Shown piece after piece: positions 27,225 through 37,046 of a stretch of DNA of 64,000 nucleotides; the stretch's first letter is position 1; every line of letters starts with the position of its first letter. A model generated the notes under the pieces. The model saw only the letters and a program-made list of their open reading frames with translations, was not told the origin of the DNA and ran no database searches. The DNA lies in contig CAYXMM010000009.1 in NCBI GenBank assembly GCA_964465945.1, forward strand, positions 57,145-121,144. The letters are read 5' to 3'. This DNA comes from JAJRPT01 sp964465945 (GTDB taxonomy: Bacteria; Bacteroidota; Ignavibacteria; Kapaibacteriales; UBA2268). The translations under genes were made by a program, and so were the position numbers.

Positions 27225-28352
27225 TTACTTAGAGTTATATTGGTTTAAAAATTCTTTTTTCCATTGAACGAAATCGCCTTCAATGATATGTTCTCTTGCC
27301 GTTTTTGTGAGCCATAAATAAAATGCTAAGTTTTGTTGGCTTGCTAAAATTTGAGCAAGAGTTTCACCTGCAATAAATAAATGTCGCAAATACCCAAGCG
27401 TAAAGTTCTGTGAAGCATAATTATCTAAACCAGAGTCTATTGGCTCTTCTGAGAGTTGATATTTTTTATTTCTTATGTTTATTCGCCCATTTGTAGTGAA
27501 TATCTGCCCATTACGCGCATTCCGTGTTGGCATAACACAATCAAACATATCAATCCCACGTTCTATACATTCAAGAATATTTTCAGGAGTGCCAACACCC
27601 ATTAAATATCTTGCTCTATCTTTCGGTAAATATTCAGTAGAAAAATCTGTAAGTTCATAAATCATATCTGCTGGTTCACCGACAGATAAACCACCTATAG
27701 CATAATTATCAAAGCCAATCTCAACAAGTCTTTCAATATATTCTTTTCTTAAATCCTTATATGTCCCACCTTGAGTTATTCCAAAAAGCATCTGATTATG
27801 TCCCCACAATGGACCTCTTTCAACCCAATAATCTTTACATTCTTTAGCCCATTTTAGTGATAATTCGATTGAATTTTTAACATATTTATGCTCTGCAGGA
27901 TAAGGCACACATTCATCAAGAACCATCATAATATCTGAACCCAAGATTCGCTGAGTTTCGATTACTGATTGAGGAGTAAAATAATGCGAAGAACCATCAA
28001 TATGCGACTTAAACTTAACTCCATTCTCATCAATTTTACGATTTTCTTGCAAAGAAAAAACTTGATAACCACCTGAATCAGTTAATATTGAATTACTCCA
28101 ATTCATAAATTTATGCAAACCACCAAAGTGTCTCATAACTTCATTACCAGGACGCAAAAACAGATGATAAGTATTACCCAAAATAATTCTTGCATCTCTA
28201 TCATATAAAAATTTTGGGTCGATTGCTTTAACAGTCCCCAGCGTTCCCACAGGCATAAAAACAGGAGTAAGAATCTCGCTATGGTCAGTTTTTAGAACCC
28301 CAGCCCTTGCCTTCGAGTTCGAATCAGTAGTCAGTAATTGGAAATTATTCAT
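27225..28352 (-). CDS. tgt: tRNA-guanine (queuine) transglycosylase
   Basis: A 375-residue enzyme that swaps guanine 34 for preQ1 in tRNAs with GUN anticodons. General base Asp92 in DSGGYQVFS and nucleophile Asp271 in FDCVMPTRNARNG are present, as is YLRHLF near the C-terminus. The usual zinc-binding CxCxxC before that motif is absent: the positions hold Leu309, Asn311 and Ser314. Bacteroidota Tgt proteins are known to me to lack these cysteines, so this supports the phylum rather than inactivity. The partner pathway gene queD begins the window. Confidence 0.94.
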   Translation of the reverse strand: MNNFQLLTTDSNSKARAGVLKTDHSEILTPVFMPVGTLGTVKAIDPKFLYDRDARIILGNTYHLFLRPGNEVMRHFGGLHKFMNWSNSILTDSGGYQVFSLQENRKIDENGVKFKSHIDGSSHYFTPQSVIETQRILGSDIMMVLDECVPYPAEHKYVKNSIELSLKWAKECKDYWVERGPLWGHNQMLFGITQGGTYKDLRKEYIERLVEIGFDNYAIGGLSVGEPADMIYELTDFSTEYLPKDRARYLMGVGTPENILECIERGIDMFDCVMPTRNARNGQIFTTNGRINIRNKKYQLSEEPIDSGLDNYASQNFTLGYLRHLFIAGETLAQILASQQNLAFYLWLTKTAREHIIEGDFVQWKKEFLNQYNSK

Positions 28353-28503
28353 AATTGCAATTTAAAATACTCAAAATTAATTCTGAATTTTAAGAATAAA
28401 AAATAATATAGAAAATTGTTGTTGTCTTTTCATTTTTACTATATTTTTTCATTTAAAAGATTTTACTATTTTAGTAAATTCAAAAATTAAATATAGATTA
28501 ATT

Positions 28504-30705
28504 ATGCTAAAATCTTTAATAATTTTAATTCTTATTTCAATCGGCTATTTGAATGCAAATGAACTGTTTAAATTTCATTCAAAAACATACAATTTTGACT
28601 TTATTAATGTAATTGAAAATAATAATGATTTTGTTGTTACAGGTCACACATATTTAAAATCTGCTGATTATTCAGAGTCTGATATATTATTTTTAAAATT
28701 TAATAAAGATAAAGTATTCAAAAACATAATGTTAAGTAAAAATTTCCAAGATGTACCTTATGATATGATAAAAGATTCAGTTGGAAATATATTTGTTTTA
28801 GTTTGGAATGAACAAAATAGCTCAACAGCTCAAAATACTACTGTTTTAAAATTTGACAAAAATGGCGATTTTATAAAAGAATACACATTTGGTCTGAATG
28901 ATGATGAAGAGAATACTAAAATTTTTATAGTGAATGAATCATTATATATTTTTGGGGCAAATCATCAAGGTCTTTTTTTGTTGAATTTAGATTTAGACTT
29001 AAATTATAAGTGGGCAAAGCTTTATTCTTTTGATAAAACTTATTACCAAGAAGCAGTCACTTTTTATAATGATGAGTTTTATATTTTATCTATTGATAGA
29101 TATTTTCAAAATAATATGGTGTTTTATAAACTTGACACTAATGGAAACATACTAAAAGCATTAAATAGTAAAGTAAATTTAACTGGGTATAAAAATAGAA
29201 CAAACAGAAAAATGATTATTGACAATAATAGTATATACTTCCAACTAACTGATTTTAGTGGAGGGTTAAGAGCTTTTATCGTTTTACTTGATTTAGATTT
29301 AAAGTTTAAAGATTCTTATGAAATTACTTATCCAAGTAGTTTATTACATGATTTTAACATTCAAAATAATAAACTAATTCTTTATAATAATTTTAATGGT
29401 GAAAGTTATATATCTTACTTTAATATGAACAATTTTAAAAAAATAAATTCTAAGAAATTCATTGATGCAAATTCATTATTATCAAAACATGTCATTTCTA
29501 ACAATAACGAAATTTTGATGTATAAAACTTATGATACCTCTATTGTAGCCAAATATAATTCAGATAACAATTGCATCCTGAAAGAAGCAATTGTGAATAT
29601 TGGTTTACAAAAATTTAGCAATTTAATTTCTCAATTTGAAGTGAATGGGTCATCTCAACTAATTAATTATAAAACTACAAACAAATATAATTTATCATCT
29701 TTGGAAGACTTAACGATTGAGTACTCTAATTGCGCTACTTGTGGTGATGGCTCAGAGTTTGATACTAAAATAACTTCAAATAGTAAGTTTAAACTTGATG
29801 ATGTTGAAATTTCAAGTAATAATAATTATGTTTTAACAAAAGAAAAAGAATATTTTACTTACGGAGCAATTTCACATATTGATCCTGTTTATGTTTCAGC
29901 AGGATTTAATACTGAATTTGCTTTTAAAATTGATAAAGGGTATAATGATTTTGACGACGGTTCACTACCAGGTGCAGACGGGTTTACTCTATTATTTCAT
30001 ACTAACCCTCTTGGCTCATTTAAACCTGATTATCTTGGTGGTGGTATGGGCTATCATAATAGAAGTAATTCTTTAGCTTTTGAAATTGATTTGTACAATA
30101 ATAAAGAATATAATGATCCAAATGGCAATCATATCGCATTACAGAAGCAAGTTAATGGTAAAATTGAATCGATTCATAGCGATAAAAATACTATAGCGAT
30201 AGATACAAATATTATTCAAATGGTCTCAAACGGCTTACATACATATTTTTGCAAACTAAAATATGAGGGTAATGTTCTAAGTATTTGGTTAGATAGTAAT
30301 GGAACTTTTTTAAAACCCATTTTTTCTATTCCAAATTTTGAATTTCAAAATTATATCAATTTAATAGAAAATTCTAAACTTTATGTAAGTTTAATGGCTG
30401 TTACTGGCTCATCATTCCAAAAGCAAGAAATTATATATTGGAACTGGTGTAGTGCTTACGATCCAATTTCAAATGTTAACTTAGATAAAAACTTTAATGA
30501 ATTTGTTATTTACCCAAACCCATCTACTGATTTTATTTACATCAAGAATTTATCAAAAAATCAATTAATAGAAATTTATGATTTATCTGGTAGATTATTA
30601 ATATCACAAATCTATAAAAATGATCTTTTAGACATAAGCAATCTTGAAGTTGGTATGTATATGCTAAAGCTTGACGAAAAGATCTATCAAATTATCAAAA
30701 ATTAA
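28504..30705 (+). CDS. Secreted protein with L-type-lectin-like domain and T9SS sorting domain
   Basis: A 733-residue secreted protein. Signal peptide; a ~400-residue N-terminal part of repeated beta segments (possibly a propeller); then a legume/L-type-lectin-like domain (about 430-650: LPGADGFTLLFHTNP, GGGMGYHNRSNSLAFEIDLYNNKEYNDPNGNHIA); and a C-terminal T9SS domain from FVIYPNPSTDF (about 663-733). Probably a surface adhesin or carbohydrate binder. A shorter paralogue with the same two last domains is at 56198-57940. No operon partner. Confidence 0.75.
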   Translation: MLKSLIILILISIGYLNANELFKFHSKTYNFDFINVIENNNDFVVTGHTYLKSADYSESDILFLKFNKDKVFKNIMLSKNFQDVPYDMIKDSVGNIFVLVWNEQNSSTAQNTTVLKFDKNGDFIKEYTFGLNDDEENTKIFIVNESLYIFGANHQGLFLLNLDLDLNYKWAKLYSFDKTYYQEAVTFYNDEFYILSIDRYFQNNMVFYKLDTNGNILKALNSKVNLTGYKNRTNRKMIIDNNSIYFQLTDFSGGLRAFIVLLDLDLKFKDSYEITYPSSLLHDFNIQNNKLILYNNFNGESYISYFNMNNFKKINSKKFIDANSLLSKHVISNNNEILMYKTYDTSIVAKYNSDNNCILKEAIVNIGLQKFSNLISQFEVNGSSQLINYKTTNKYNLSSLEDLTIEYSNCATCGDGSEFDTKITSNSKFKLDDVEISSNNNYVLTKEKEYFTYGAISHIDPVYVSAGFNTEFAFKIDKGYNDFDDGSLPGADGFTLLFHTNPLGSFKPDYLGGGMGYHNRSNSLAFEIDLYNNKEYNDPNGNHIALQKQVNGKIESIHSDKNTIAIDTNIIQMVSNGLHTYFCKLKYEGNVLSIWLDSNGTFLKPIFSIPNFEFQNYINLIENSKLYVSLMAVTGSSFQKQEIIYWNWCSAYDPISNVNLDKNFNEFVIYPNPSTDFIYIKNLSKNQLIEIYDLSGRLLISQIYKNDLLDISNLEVGMYMLKLDEKIYQIIKN

Positions 30706-30748
30706 AAAAAAAATGCCTTACTATCGGGGGGACGTGACAGTAAGGCAT
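30703..30748 (-). terminator. Intrinsic terminator of the tRNA-Gly unit
   Basis: ATGCCTTACT (30713-30722) pairs perfectly with AGTAAGGCAT (30739-30748) around a 16-base G-rich loop. On the minus strand the hairpin is followed by about nine Us, so it ends the tRNA transcript. On the plus strand there is no T tract, although it is 8 bases after the lectin-protein stop. Confidence 0.8.
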
Positions 30749-30782
30749 GCAGCATAAAGAGGAAGAACGACTCTCGTCGTTG

Positions 30783-30855
30783 AGCGAAAGACGAGACTCG
30801 AACTCGCGACCCCAACCTTGGCAAGGTTGTGCTCTACCAACTGAGCTACTTTCGC
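30783..30855 (-). tRNA. tRNA-Gly (anticodon GCC)
   Basis: A 73-base cloverleaf: acceptor GCGAAAG/CTTTCGC, D arm GCTC AGTTGGTA GAGC, anticodon stem CAACC/GGTTG with loop TTGCCAA (anticodon GCC), T arm GCGAG TTCGAGT CTCGT. Discriminator base U; CCA is not encoded. A second small hairpin (AACGAC TCTC GTCGTT, 30766-30781) follows directly in the trailer before the terminator. Confidence 0.95.
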
Positions 30856-30937
30856 ATATTTATTCTAAGAACGTTTTTTAATCGAAAACAAAACTATTAA
30901 GAATTTTACAATTTTGCAAATTTTATTTTGTTTTTCT

Positions 30938-31564
30938 TTAAAAATTCTTGATGAATGAACTTAATAACTGCTCTTTGACTTTCTTAATATCAATATATGT
31001 GCCAGTTTCTTTCGTTATTGACGTCACTTCCTTTTCCTTTATTCCACAAGGAATTATATAATCAAACTCCCCCAAATCGTTTGAAACATTTAATGCTAAG
31101 CCATGTGATGTTACCCAACGAGAGCAATGTAATCCCATCGCACAAACCTTACGTGCTTCCTCAAGCCAAACCCCTGTGTAACCAGGATAACGACCACCTT
31201 TGAGATTATAATGACCGATTGTATCAATAACACAATCCTCCAATACCCTTAAAAACCAATGCAAATCTTCCTTAAACTCAGATAAATTAAATATTGGATA
31301 TGCTACAAGCTGATTAGGATTATGAAGCGTAACATCACCCCCGCGATTATTCCAAATAACTTGGATATTATTGGATTGATAAAAATCTGTGGTTTTTGTC
31401 AAATTCCCTTCCGTTCCATTTTTACCAATCGTTATAACAGTTGGGTGTTGACAAAAAACAAGCGTGCTTTTTCTTCCTTGTTGAACTTCCTTTACAAGCA
31501 TTTTTTGTCTATCCCACGCCTCTTGATAGTCAATTAACCCCCAATCTTCAAATTCAAATTTCAT
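30938..31564 (-). CDS. lipB: Octanoyltransferase LipB
   Basis: A 208-residue enzyme that transfers octanoate from acyl carrier protein to lipoyl-dependent proteins. WNNRGGDVTLHNPNQLVAYPI (71-91), catalytic Lys139 in ARKVCAMG, and the nucleophilic Cys173 in IIPCGIKEKEVTSI are in place. The ATG overlaps the stop of the upstream barrel gene by 4 bases, so it is the last gene of a three-gene minus-strand unit although functionally unrelated to the outer-membrane genes. Confidence 0.95.
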   Translation of the reverse strand: MKFEFEDWGLIDYQEAWDRQKMLVKEVQQGRKSTLVFCQHPTVITIGKNGTEGNLTKTTDFYQSNNIQVIWNNRGGDVTLHNPNQLVAYPIFNLSEFKEDLHWFLRVLEDCVIDTIGHYNLKGGRYPGYTGVWLEEARKVCAMGLHCSRWVTSHGLALNVSNDLGEFDYIIPCGIKEKEVTSITKETGTYIDIKKVKEQLLSSFIKNF

Positions 31565-33450
31565 TTTAAATTATAATCCATTTGTAAATAAAACCTTGTA
31601 TAACTATTTTTAGGAATTTCATTTAACCCAGAACCAAATGTTTTAAAATTAATTCCATAATCATAAGTAACTGCAAAACTAAGCAAAAAATAATTTAAAA
31701 TCTTATTAGACGACTTAAAGATGATTTTATAACCATTATTATACAAAGGTGGAGATGCTAAATATCCAAAAACAAGATATTCATAATGCCAGATTGCTTC
31801 ATTGTATGAATCTGTGTCATAATATGTAAAGCGAAGATTAGTATTATTTCCTTTAAATAATTTCTTATTTATTTCAATAAACGCTAATAAACCAAATCCT
31901 TCATATCGTTCCTCTGAAAAATTCATCTTAACTAAATCAAGTCGAAATCTAACATCAATTTCACCATTATATTTTATTTCATTTCGGAAATCAACTCTTT
32001 GTTTATCAAAATAATTTGGAGTTGATTTTATAAAATCTTTATAGTTCCTCAGCCGAACACGTGTTAAATATGTAAATTTACTATTTACTTTATAAGAAAA
32101 CTCATCAAAAATATCAATCCCAGATTGTGGCATATCCTGAATTACATCTATTTTGGGGCGGCTAAAAAAATCAATAAATAATGTATTAATATATTTACTT
32201 TTATTTAGTGTTAAATACGTGAAAAATCCACTCTCATTTGATTTTGTTGAATAATTAGTTAAAATATTATTGAATTGTAATCGCGAATTTGGGTGAATAT
32301 ATTTATATGAAAATGCAAAATCTAATGTTTTATTAAAATAATTATAAATAAATATTTGTGAAATATTACTTTTATTATCACTTGCAATTTCATAATTAAA
32401 ATTTGAATTATTTAACTGGTATTTTGAATAAAAAGAATAATTAAATCCGTTTAAACCAGTATAAAAACCTTGTGATACAGTATTTAATGGCTTATTATAA
32501 TTATAATTAAGTACATTAAACCCAATTAATAAATTATTTTTATTTATTTCTAAATTACCAAAATACACTTGTTCGTTTAAATTTTCTTTCTTTTTTATTT
32601 CATTTTCAGTACGAAATAATAACGATTGATAAATATTTGTAACTTGATTATTTTGAATTGTAGATGAACGTGCTGTATTTGAATAAAATACCCTTGTTTT
32701 AAAATTAATATTACTAAGATTAAAATCATTTTGATATGAAATACCACGAAAACTCCCTAAAGCCAGCATACTTCGCGATGGTGAAAAACCATTTCCAAAT
32801 ATCATTAATGCATCAGCTGGGTTTGAAGATTTCCTAATTGGAAAATTTGAATTAAGTAATAAACCCAGCCCAGTAAAAGCTCGAAAATCACCTACCATTA
32901 TTTTATGATTATTATATTTATAACTCAAATTAACCACATAATCATCTATATAAGATTTTTCACCTTCATCTTTATTAGTAATTAAATTAAAATTAAAATC
33001 TTTTGTATTTACACCTAATCTATTATAAAAATCTACTTTATCACCTACAAAATTATTATTTGTAATTCCCTTATTATCCTCTAATTTACTCATATATCGA
33101 GTGCGAAATTTATACGAATTATCTTTATTATTTAAAAAATCAATCGTGCTTTCAAAAATATAAATTTGAAATTCGGATAGATTATATTTGCTTTTAATTT
33201 CTTCCCAAGTAGATATTGATAAATCGTTTAAAATATTATTAGCAAGAGATGTCGATATATCTGGTAAGCGCGAAAGCTCATATTCATTTGTTGATTTAAT
33301 ATTTATCGGAAAATCCTTATAATACTCAAATGATTCCACGTAATTATAATCTGGCTCATCAAGATTAATATCAAATATATATTGCTCTAACTCCTGCGAG
33401 AATATATTAATAGAAAATAAAAAAATTAATAAAATTAATTTAATAATCAT
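31561..33450 (-). CDS. Helix-hairpin-helix plus outer-membrane barrel protein
   Basis: A 629-residue protein with signal peptide. The N-terminal ~90 residues contain paired HhH-like segments (NEYELSRLPDISTSLANNIL, TWEEIKSKYNLSEFQIYIF), as in ComEA-type domains; the rest is a long series of alternating beta strands ending in YTRFYLQMDYNLK, typical of an outer-membrane barrel. This HhH-barrel layout is common in Bacteroidota and its role is unknown; DNA uptake has been suggested for ComEA domains in general. It overlaps the upstream barrel gene by 11 bases and lipB by 4. Confidence 0.7.
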   Translation of the reverse strand: MIIKLILLIFLFSINIFSQELEQYIFDINLDEPDYNYVESFEYYKDFPINIKSTNEYELSRLPDISTSLANNILNDLSISTWEEIKSKYNLSEFQIYIFESTIDFLNNKDNSYKFRTRYMSKLEDNKGITNNNFVGDKVDFYNRLGVNTKDFNFNLITNKDEGEKSYIDDYVVNLSYKYNNHKIMVGDFRAFTGLGLLLNSNFPIRKSSNPADALMIFGNGFSPSRSMLALGSFRGISYQNDFNLSNINFKTRVFYSNTARSSTIQNNQVTNIYQSLLFRTENEIKKKENLNEQVYFGNLEINKNNLLIGFNVLNYNYNKPLNTVSQGFYTGLNGFNYSFYSKYQLNNSNFNYEIASDNKSNISQIFIYNYFNKTLDFAFSYKYIHPNSRLQFNNILTNYSTKSNESGFFTYLTLNKSKYINTLFIDFFSRPKIDVIQDMPQSGIDIFDEFSYKVNSKFTYLTRVRLRNYKDFIKSTPNYFDKQRVDFRNEIKYNGEIDVRFRLDLVKMNFSEERYEGFGLLAFIEINKKLFKGNNTNLRFTYYDTDSYNEAIWHYEYLVFGYLASPPLYNNGYKIIFKSSNKILNYFLLSFAVTYDYGINFKTFGSGLNEIPKNSYTRFYLQMDYNLK

Positions 33451-34165
33451 ATATTATTTGATAATCTTGTGAATAACCTAATGAATTATGTTTAGATAAC
33501 GATAAATTAATAATATATTTATTATAAATTAATGATAGCGACGCACTAAATGTTTGATAAATAGATGAATAACTTATTCTAAGATTTACATTACCAATTA
33601 TTCTATATTTAATTCCTGAATTTAATCCATAATATTTATTAATTATTATTTCAGGTCCAAAATAAAATGAAAATTGATTTTCAGAATAAGAAACTGCTGC
33701 TCTGAAATACTGATAATTCTGATTATCTATTAAATAAACATTATTAAAATACGAACCAATAGATAATGAATCAAAATTAAATATTGCTCCTATATCTAAA
33801 TAAAAATTATCAATACTTGAGTAATCTTTTATACTACTATTAACATAATGTATTCTCGCTCCAATTTGAAATATATCATTATATTTATATATAGCCCCCA
33901 AATTAAAATCAAGCTCTTGATTTAATATATTATTATCAGCATTTACTCCCATATTAAATGAATAGCTATTTTTGTTATAATTCAAGGATAAATATATTTT
34001 ATCTAATTCACTTACTCCGAAATTATTTGGTGAAAATCCAAATACAATACTTTTATTTTTAATTGCAGGATTATTATTTAAAAAATAATTTGTGTCATCC
34101 GATTTAGACGTTGGGTCTGAATTAAATGAAAATATAAAATTTATGAAAACCAAAAATATTATCAT
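33440..34165 (-). CDS. Outer-membrane barrel protein (PorV/PorQ-like?)
   Basis: A 241-residue protein with a short signal peptide, then NYFLNNNPAIKNKSIVFGFSPNNFGVSELDKIYLSLNYN and repeated amphipathic strands. It resembles small PorV/PorQ/UPF0164 barrels that shuttle T9SS cargo, but the match is general and uncertain. First gene of the unit that ends with lipB. The ORF junction with the next gene is an 11-base overlap (ATGATTATTAA). Confidence 0.5.
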   Translation of the reverse strand: MIIFLVFINFIFSFNSDPTSKSDDTNYFLNNNPAIKNKSIVFGFSPNNFGVSELDKIYLSLNYNKNSYSFNMGVNADNNILNQELDFNLGAIYKYNDIFQIGARIHYVNSSIKDYSSIDNFYLDIGAIFNFDSLSIGSYFNNVYLIDNQNYQYFRAAVSYSENQFSFYFGPEIIINKYYGLNSGIKYRIIGNVNLRISYSSIYQTFSASLSLIYNKYIINLSLSKHNSLGYSQDYQIIYDY

Positions 34166-34319
34166 TCATTATTTTAGATTATTGAATACTTTACAATCCA
34201 AAATAACAAAATTTATTTATTTTAAGTAAAAATATGAAAAATATTTCAATTTTGAAACAATTAATTGACGATTTCGTTTCTATTGAAAATTTATTTAATA
34301 TTAATTATTGAGAGGTATT

Positions 34320-35699
34320 ATGAAACTATTATATTCTGCCGTATTATGTGCCTTTTTAACCTTCTCTCTGTCTGCTAAACAGGAGCCAATATCTAAGCCA
34401 ATGCAAAACATTAGAATTAATCAATTCTTTAAGAATGTTGAAGGGCTTCCCAAATCTAAAGTTAAATCAAATTCACTAGCTAGTTCAAAAGAATTACAAG
34501 CATTAGACTCAGTGAAAATAGATTTAACAGCAATTTTAGGTTATACAATGATTACACAATACACTTATGATTCTCGTGGTAATGTAATTAAACAATTGGA
34601 TATAAAAGAACAAGCTGATGAAAGAATAAAAACTAATGAAACAAATTATACTTACGATAATCAAAACAGATTGATTGAAGAAGAAAACTATTTTTTAAAT
34701 GAAGAAAATGAAGAATGGGTTAAAAGCGATAAATATGTTTCAACTTACGAAAGCGATTTATTAAAAGTAAAAATTCAATACAATGACTATGATAACACAG
34801 GCAATTGGAATGAAAGTGTAAAATATGAATATAATTATGGCCAAGATGATCTTCTTCAAGAAGAATTGACTTATAATTACTATGATGGTGAATGGCTACC
34901 AAGTTCAAAAATTAATTATATTTATGATGAAAATGGTAATTTAACTGAAAAACAAACAAGCACAAATCCTGATTCTTGGGTCGTAAATTTAAAAGTAGAG
35001 TATACCTATGATAATGGAAATATGATTAACGAAAGCCATAAATCTATTGAAAGTGACATAACAACTGAAATTGAAGCTAATGTTTACGAATTTAATACAA
35101 ACAATCAAGTCGTAAATAAAAAACATTATACAATGATTGGTGATGTACTTACTTTACAAGAAGAAGTAAGCCGAGTATATGATGCAAATAGTAACATAGA
35201 TAGTGAGACTACAAGAGAATATAGTGAGGAATCACTACAAATGGAAAACACTACCCTAATTAACTACACCTATAATATGGATTTTACAAGAGATCAAATA
35301 TTAGTTCCAGATGATAGTGAAGATGAAATTGGCGCAGAGAATTTCAATAATATGCCAATAGCTATGACTATGAAAATATGGGCAGTATTAAATTGGATAG
35401 ACGGAGCATCTGGTGAGTTATTCTATTCTCCTAAAACAATTACATTAAATGTTAAAGACATTAAGAAATCAAATATCAATGTTTATCCTAATCCAACTGT
35501 TGATGTTCTAAGTATTTCATTAGAGAACACTACTAATAGTGCAGATATTAAAATCTTTGATGTTTTTGGTAAAGAAGTTATTTCACAAAATTTAATAAAT
35601 TCAAATCAAATAGATGTAAAATCTTTAATTACAGGAACTTATATTTATGTGATTAATGAAAATGGCGTTTCTTATAGCGGTAAAATCATTAAAGAATAA
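34320..35699 (+). CDS. Secreted YD-repeat protein with T9SS sorting domain
   Basis: A 459-residue protein. Signal peptide (MKLLYSAVLCAFLTFSLSAK), then several RHS-like YD units (YTYDSRGNVIKQLD, YTYDNQNRLIEEE, YIYDENGNLTEKQ) between about residues 65 and 330, then a T9SS type A domain from NVYPNPTVD (about 388-459). Start ATG at 34320 with AGAGG 6 bases upstream; an earlier TTG is rejected. YD repeats form beta-cage shells in Rhs toxins, but here there are few and no toxin domain is seen. A strong terminator follows. Confidence 0.8.
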   Translation: MKLLYSAVLCAFLTFSLSAKQEPISKPMQNIRINQFFKNVEGLPKSKVKSNSLASSKELQALDSVKIDLTAILGYTMITQYTYDSRGNVIKQLDIKEQADERIKTNETNYTYDNQNRLIEEENYFLNEENEEWVKSDKYVSTYESDLLKVKIQYNDYDNTGNWNESVKYEYNYGQDDLLQEELTYNYYDGEWLPSSKINYIYDENGNLTEKQTSTNPDSWVVNLKVEYTYDNGNMINESHKSIESDITTEIEANVYEFNTNNQVVNKKHYTMIGDVLTLQEEVSRVYDANSNIDSETTREYSEESLQMENTTLINYTYNMDFTRDQILVPDDSEDEIGAENFNNMPIAMTMKIWAVLNWIDGASGELFYSPKTITLNVKDIKKSNINVYPNPTVDVLSISLENTTNSADIKIFDVFGKEVISQNLINSNQIDVKSLITGTYIYVINENGVSYSGKIIKE

Positions 35700-35724
35700 T
35701 TAATTTTAAAAATTTAATATATTT

Positions 35725-35756
35725 AAGGAACAAATTGCTTATTTGTTCCTTTTTTT
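35725..35756 (+). terminator. Intrinsic terminator after the YD-repeat gene
   Basis: AAGGAACAAAT (35725-35735) pairs with ATTTGTTCCTT (35741-35751) around TGCTT, then a T run. Confidence 0.88.
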
Positions 35757-35842
35757 GAATAGAATCTTTTAAAATAATTTATGATATTTAAAAATATATA
35801 TTTAATTTTGCTTTTTATTTTTTTACTCGTTCATTACAATTA

Positions 35843-36466
35843 ATGGAAAAATTAGATTTAAAAGAAGTCTATCCTATAAGTCAAGATAGAAACGTTAGTT
35901 CCTCTCGAAGAATTGCTCGTGAAAAAGTTCTTCAAACTATTTATGCCGTAAATGTCTGCGAAACAGATACCGAAGAATTGATTGAGCATATTTTCAACCG
36001 TGTATTCAATTTCGATGAATATGAAGAAGTTACCTTAGAAAAAGATAGACTTCTAAGTCAGAAGCAAATCCAAGAATTAGAAGCAGATACGCAAATTATA
36101 TGGTCAGATGAACATTTAACTTTTGCTAAGGATTTATTAAACAACGCATTAAAAAGACGCGAAGAGGTTAATGAATATTTAGAGAAATTTTCTATTGATT
36201 GGCATCCAGAAAGAGTCTCTCCCATTGATAAATATATTATTTTGATTGCAGTAACTGAAATGCTTGATTTTCCTGAAATACCACCCAAGGTTAGTATTAA
36301 TGAAGCTCTTGATATTTCAAAAATGTACTCAGAATATAAATCTAAAACATTTATTAATGGAATTTTAGATTCTATATTTAAAAAATTCAAAGATGATGAC
36401 TTGTTAAATAAAACAGGTCGTGGCTTAATGGATACAAAAGAAACCGAAGATGGCGAGCATATTTGA
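35843..36466 (+). CDS. nusB: Transcription antitermination factor NusB
   Basis: A 207-residue NusB, longer than the usual ~140. SSRRIAREKVLQTIYAVNV (about 19-38) is the family start, and SPIDKYIILIAVTEMLDFPEIPPKVSINEALDISKMY and FINGILDSIFKKF are the conserved second half. Extra length comes from an ~18-residue N-terminal extension, a middle insertion (about 55-85) and a C-terminal tail. Acts with NusE in rRNA antitermination. The last 17 bases overlap the next gene. Confidence 0.9.
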   Translation: MEKLDLKEVYPISQDRNVSSSRRIAREKVLQTIYAVNVCETDTEELIEHIFNRVFNFDEYEEVTLEKDRLLSQKQIQELEADTQIIWSDEHLTFAKDLLNNALKRREEVNEYLEKFSIDWHPERVSPIDKYIILIAVTEMLDFPEIPPKVSINEALDISKMYSEYKSKTFINGILDSIFKKFKDDDLLNKTGRGLMDTKETEDGEHI

Positions 36467-37046
36467 ATATGAGGGCTTACGCCCTGTAATTGCACCATCT
36501 TCATTTATTCATCCAAATGCGACAATTATTGGCGATGTGATAATTGGCGAAAATGTCTATGTTGGACCAAATGCCACCTTGCGTGGCGATTGGGGACGAA
36601 TTATAATCGAAGATGAATGCAATGTTCAAGAGAGTTGCACTATTCACATGTTCCCTGGAGTTACTGTTTTGTTAAATAAGCAAGCCCATATCGGACACGG
36701 AGCAATTATTCATGGAGCAACAATTGAAGAAAATTGCTTAATAGGTATGAACGCGGTAATTATGGATAACGTAGTGATTGGTAAAGAATCAATAGTCGGC
36801 GCCTTATCCTTTGTAAAAGAATCTACAATTATCCCCCCCCGAAGTTTAGTTGTAGGCAACCCAGCCAAAATTATTAAACAAGTTTCCGACGAAATGATTG
36901 AATGGAAAACTAAAGGCACCGAACTTTATTCTTCTTCTCCTGCAAAACTACATCAAACTTTAAAAGCGTGCGAACCATTAAGAGAAATTGAAAAAAATCG
37001 ACCTGCACTGCAAATTGACTATAAATCTTGGACAAAAACAAAATAA
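36450..37046 (+). CDS. Gamma-carbonic anhydrase / PaaY-like hexapeptide protein
   Basis: A 198-residue left-handed beta-helix protein. VNATLRGD-like segments (VGPNATLRGDWGRI), CTIHMFPG, HIGHGAIIHGATI and GMNAVIMDNVVIGKESIVGALSFVKE are the gamma-CA/PaaY core; three histidines in the IHM and HIGHG blocks can bind metal. Catalysis (CO2 hydration or thioesterase) is not certain. It starts 17 bases inside nusB and its stop is directly followed by the first parS-like palindrome. Confidence 0.85.
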   Translation: MASIFEYEGLRPVIAPSSFIHPNATIIGDVIIGENVYVGPNATLRGDWGRIIIEDECNVQESCTIHMFPGVTVLLNKQAHIGHGAIIHGATIEENCLIGMNAVIMDNVVIGKESIVGALSFVKESTIIPPRSLVVGNPAKIIKQVSDEMIEWKTKGTELYSSSPAKLHQTLKACEPLREIEKNRPALQIDYKSWTKTK

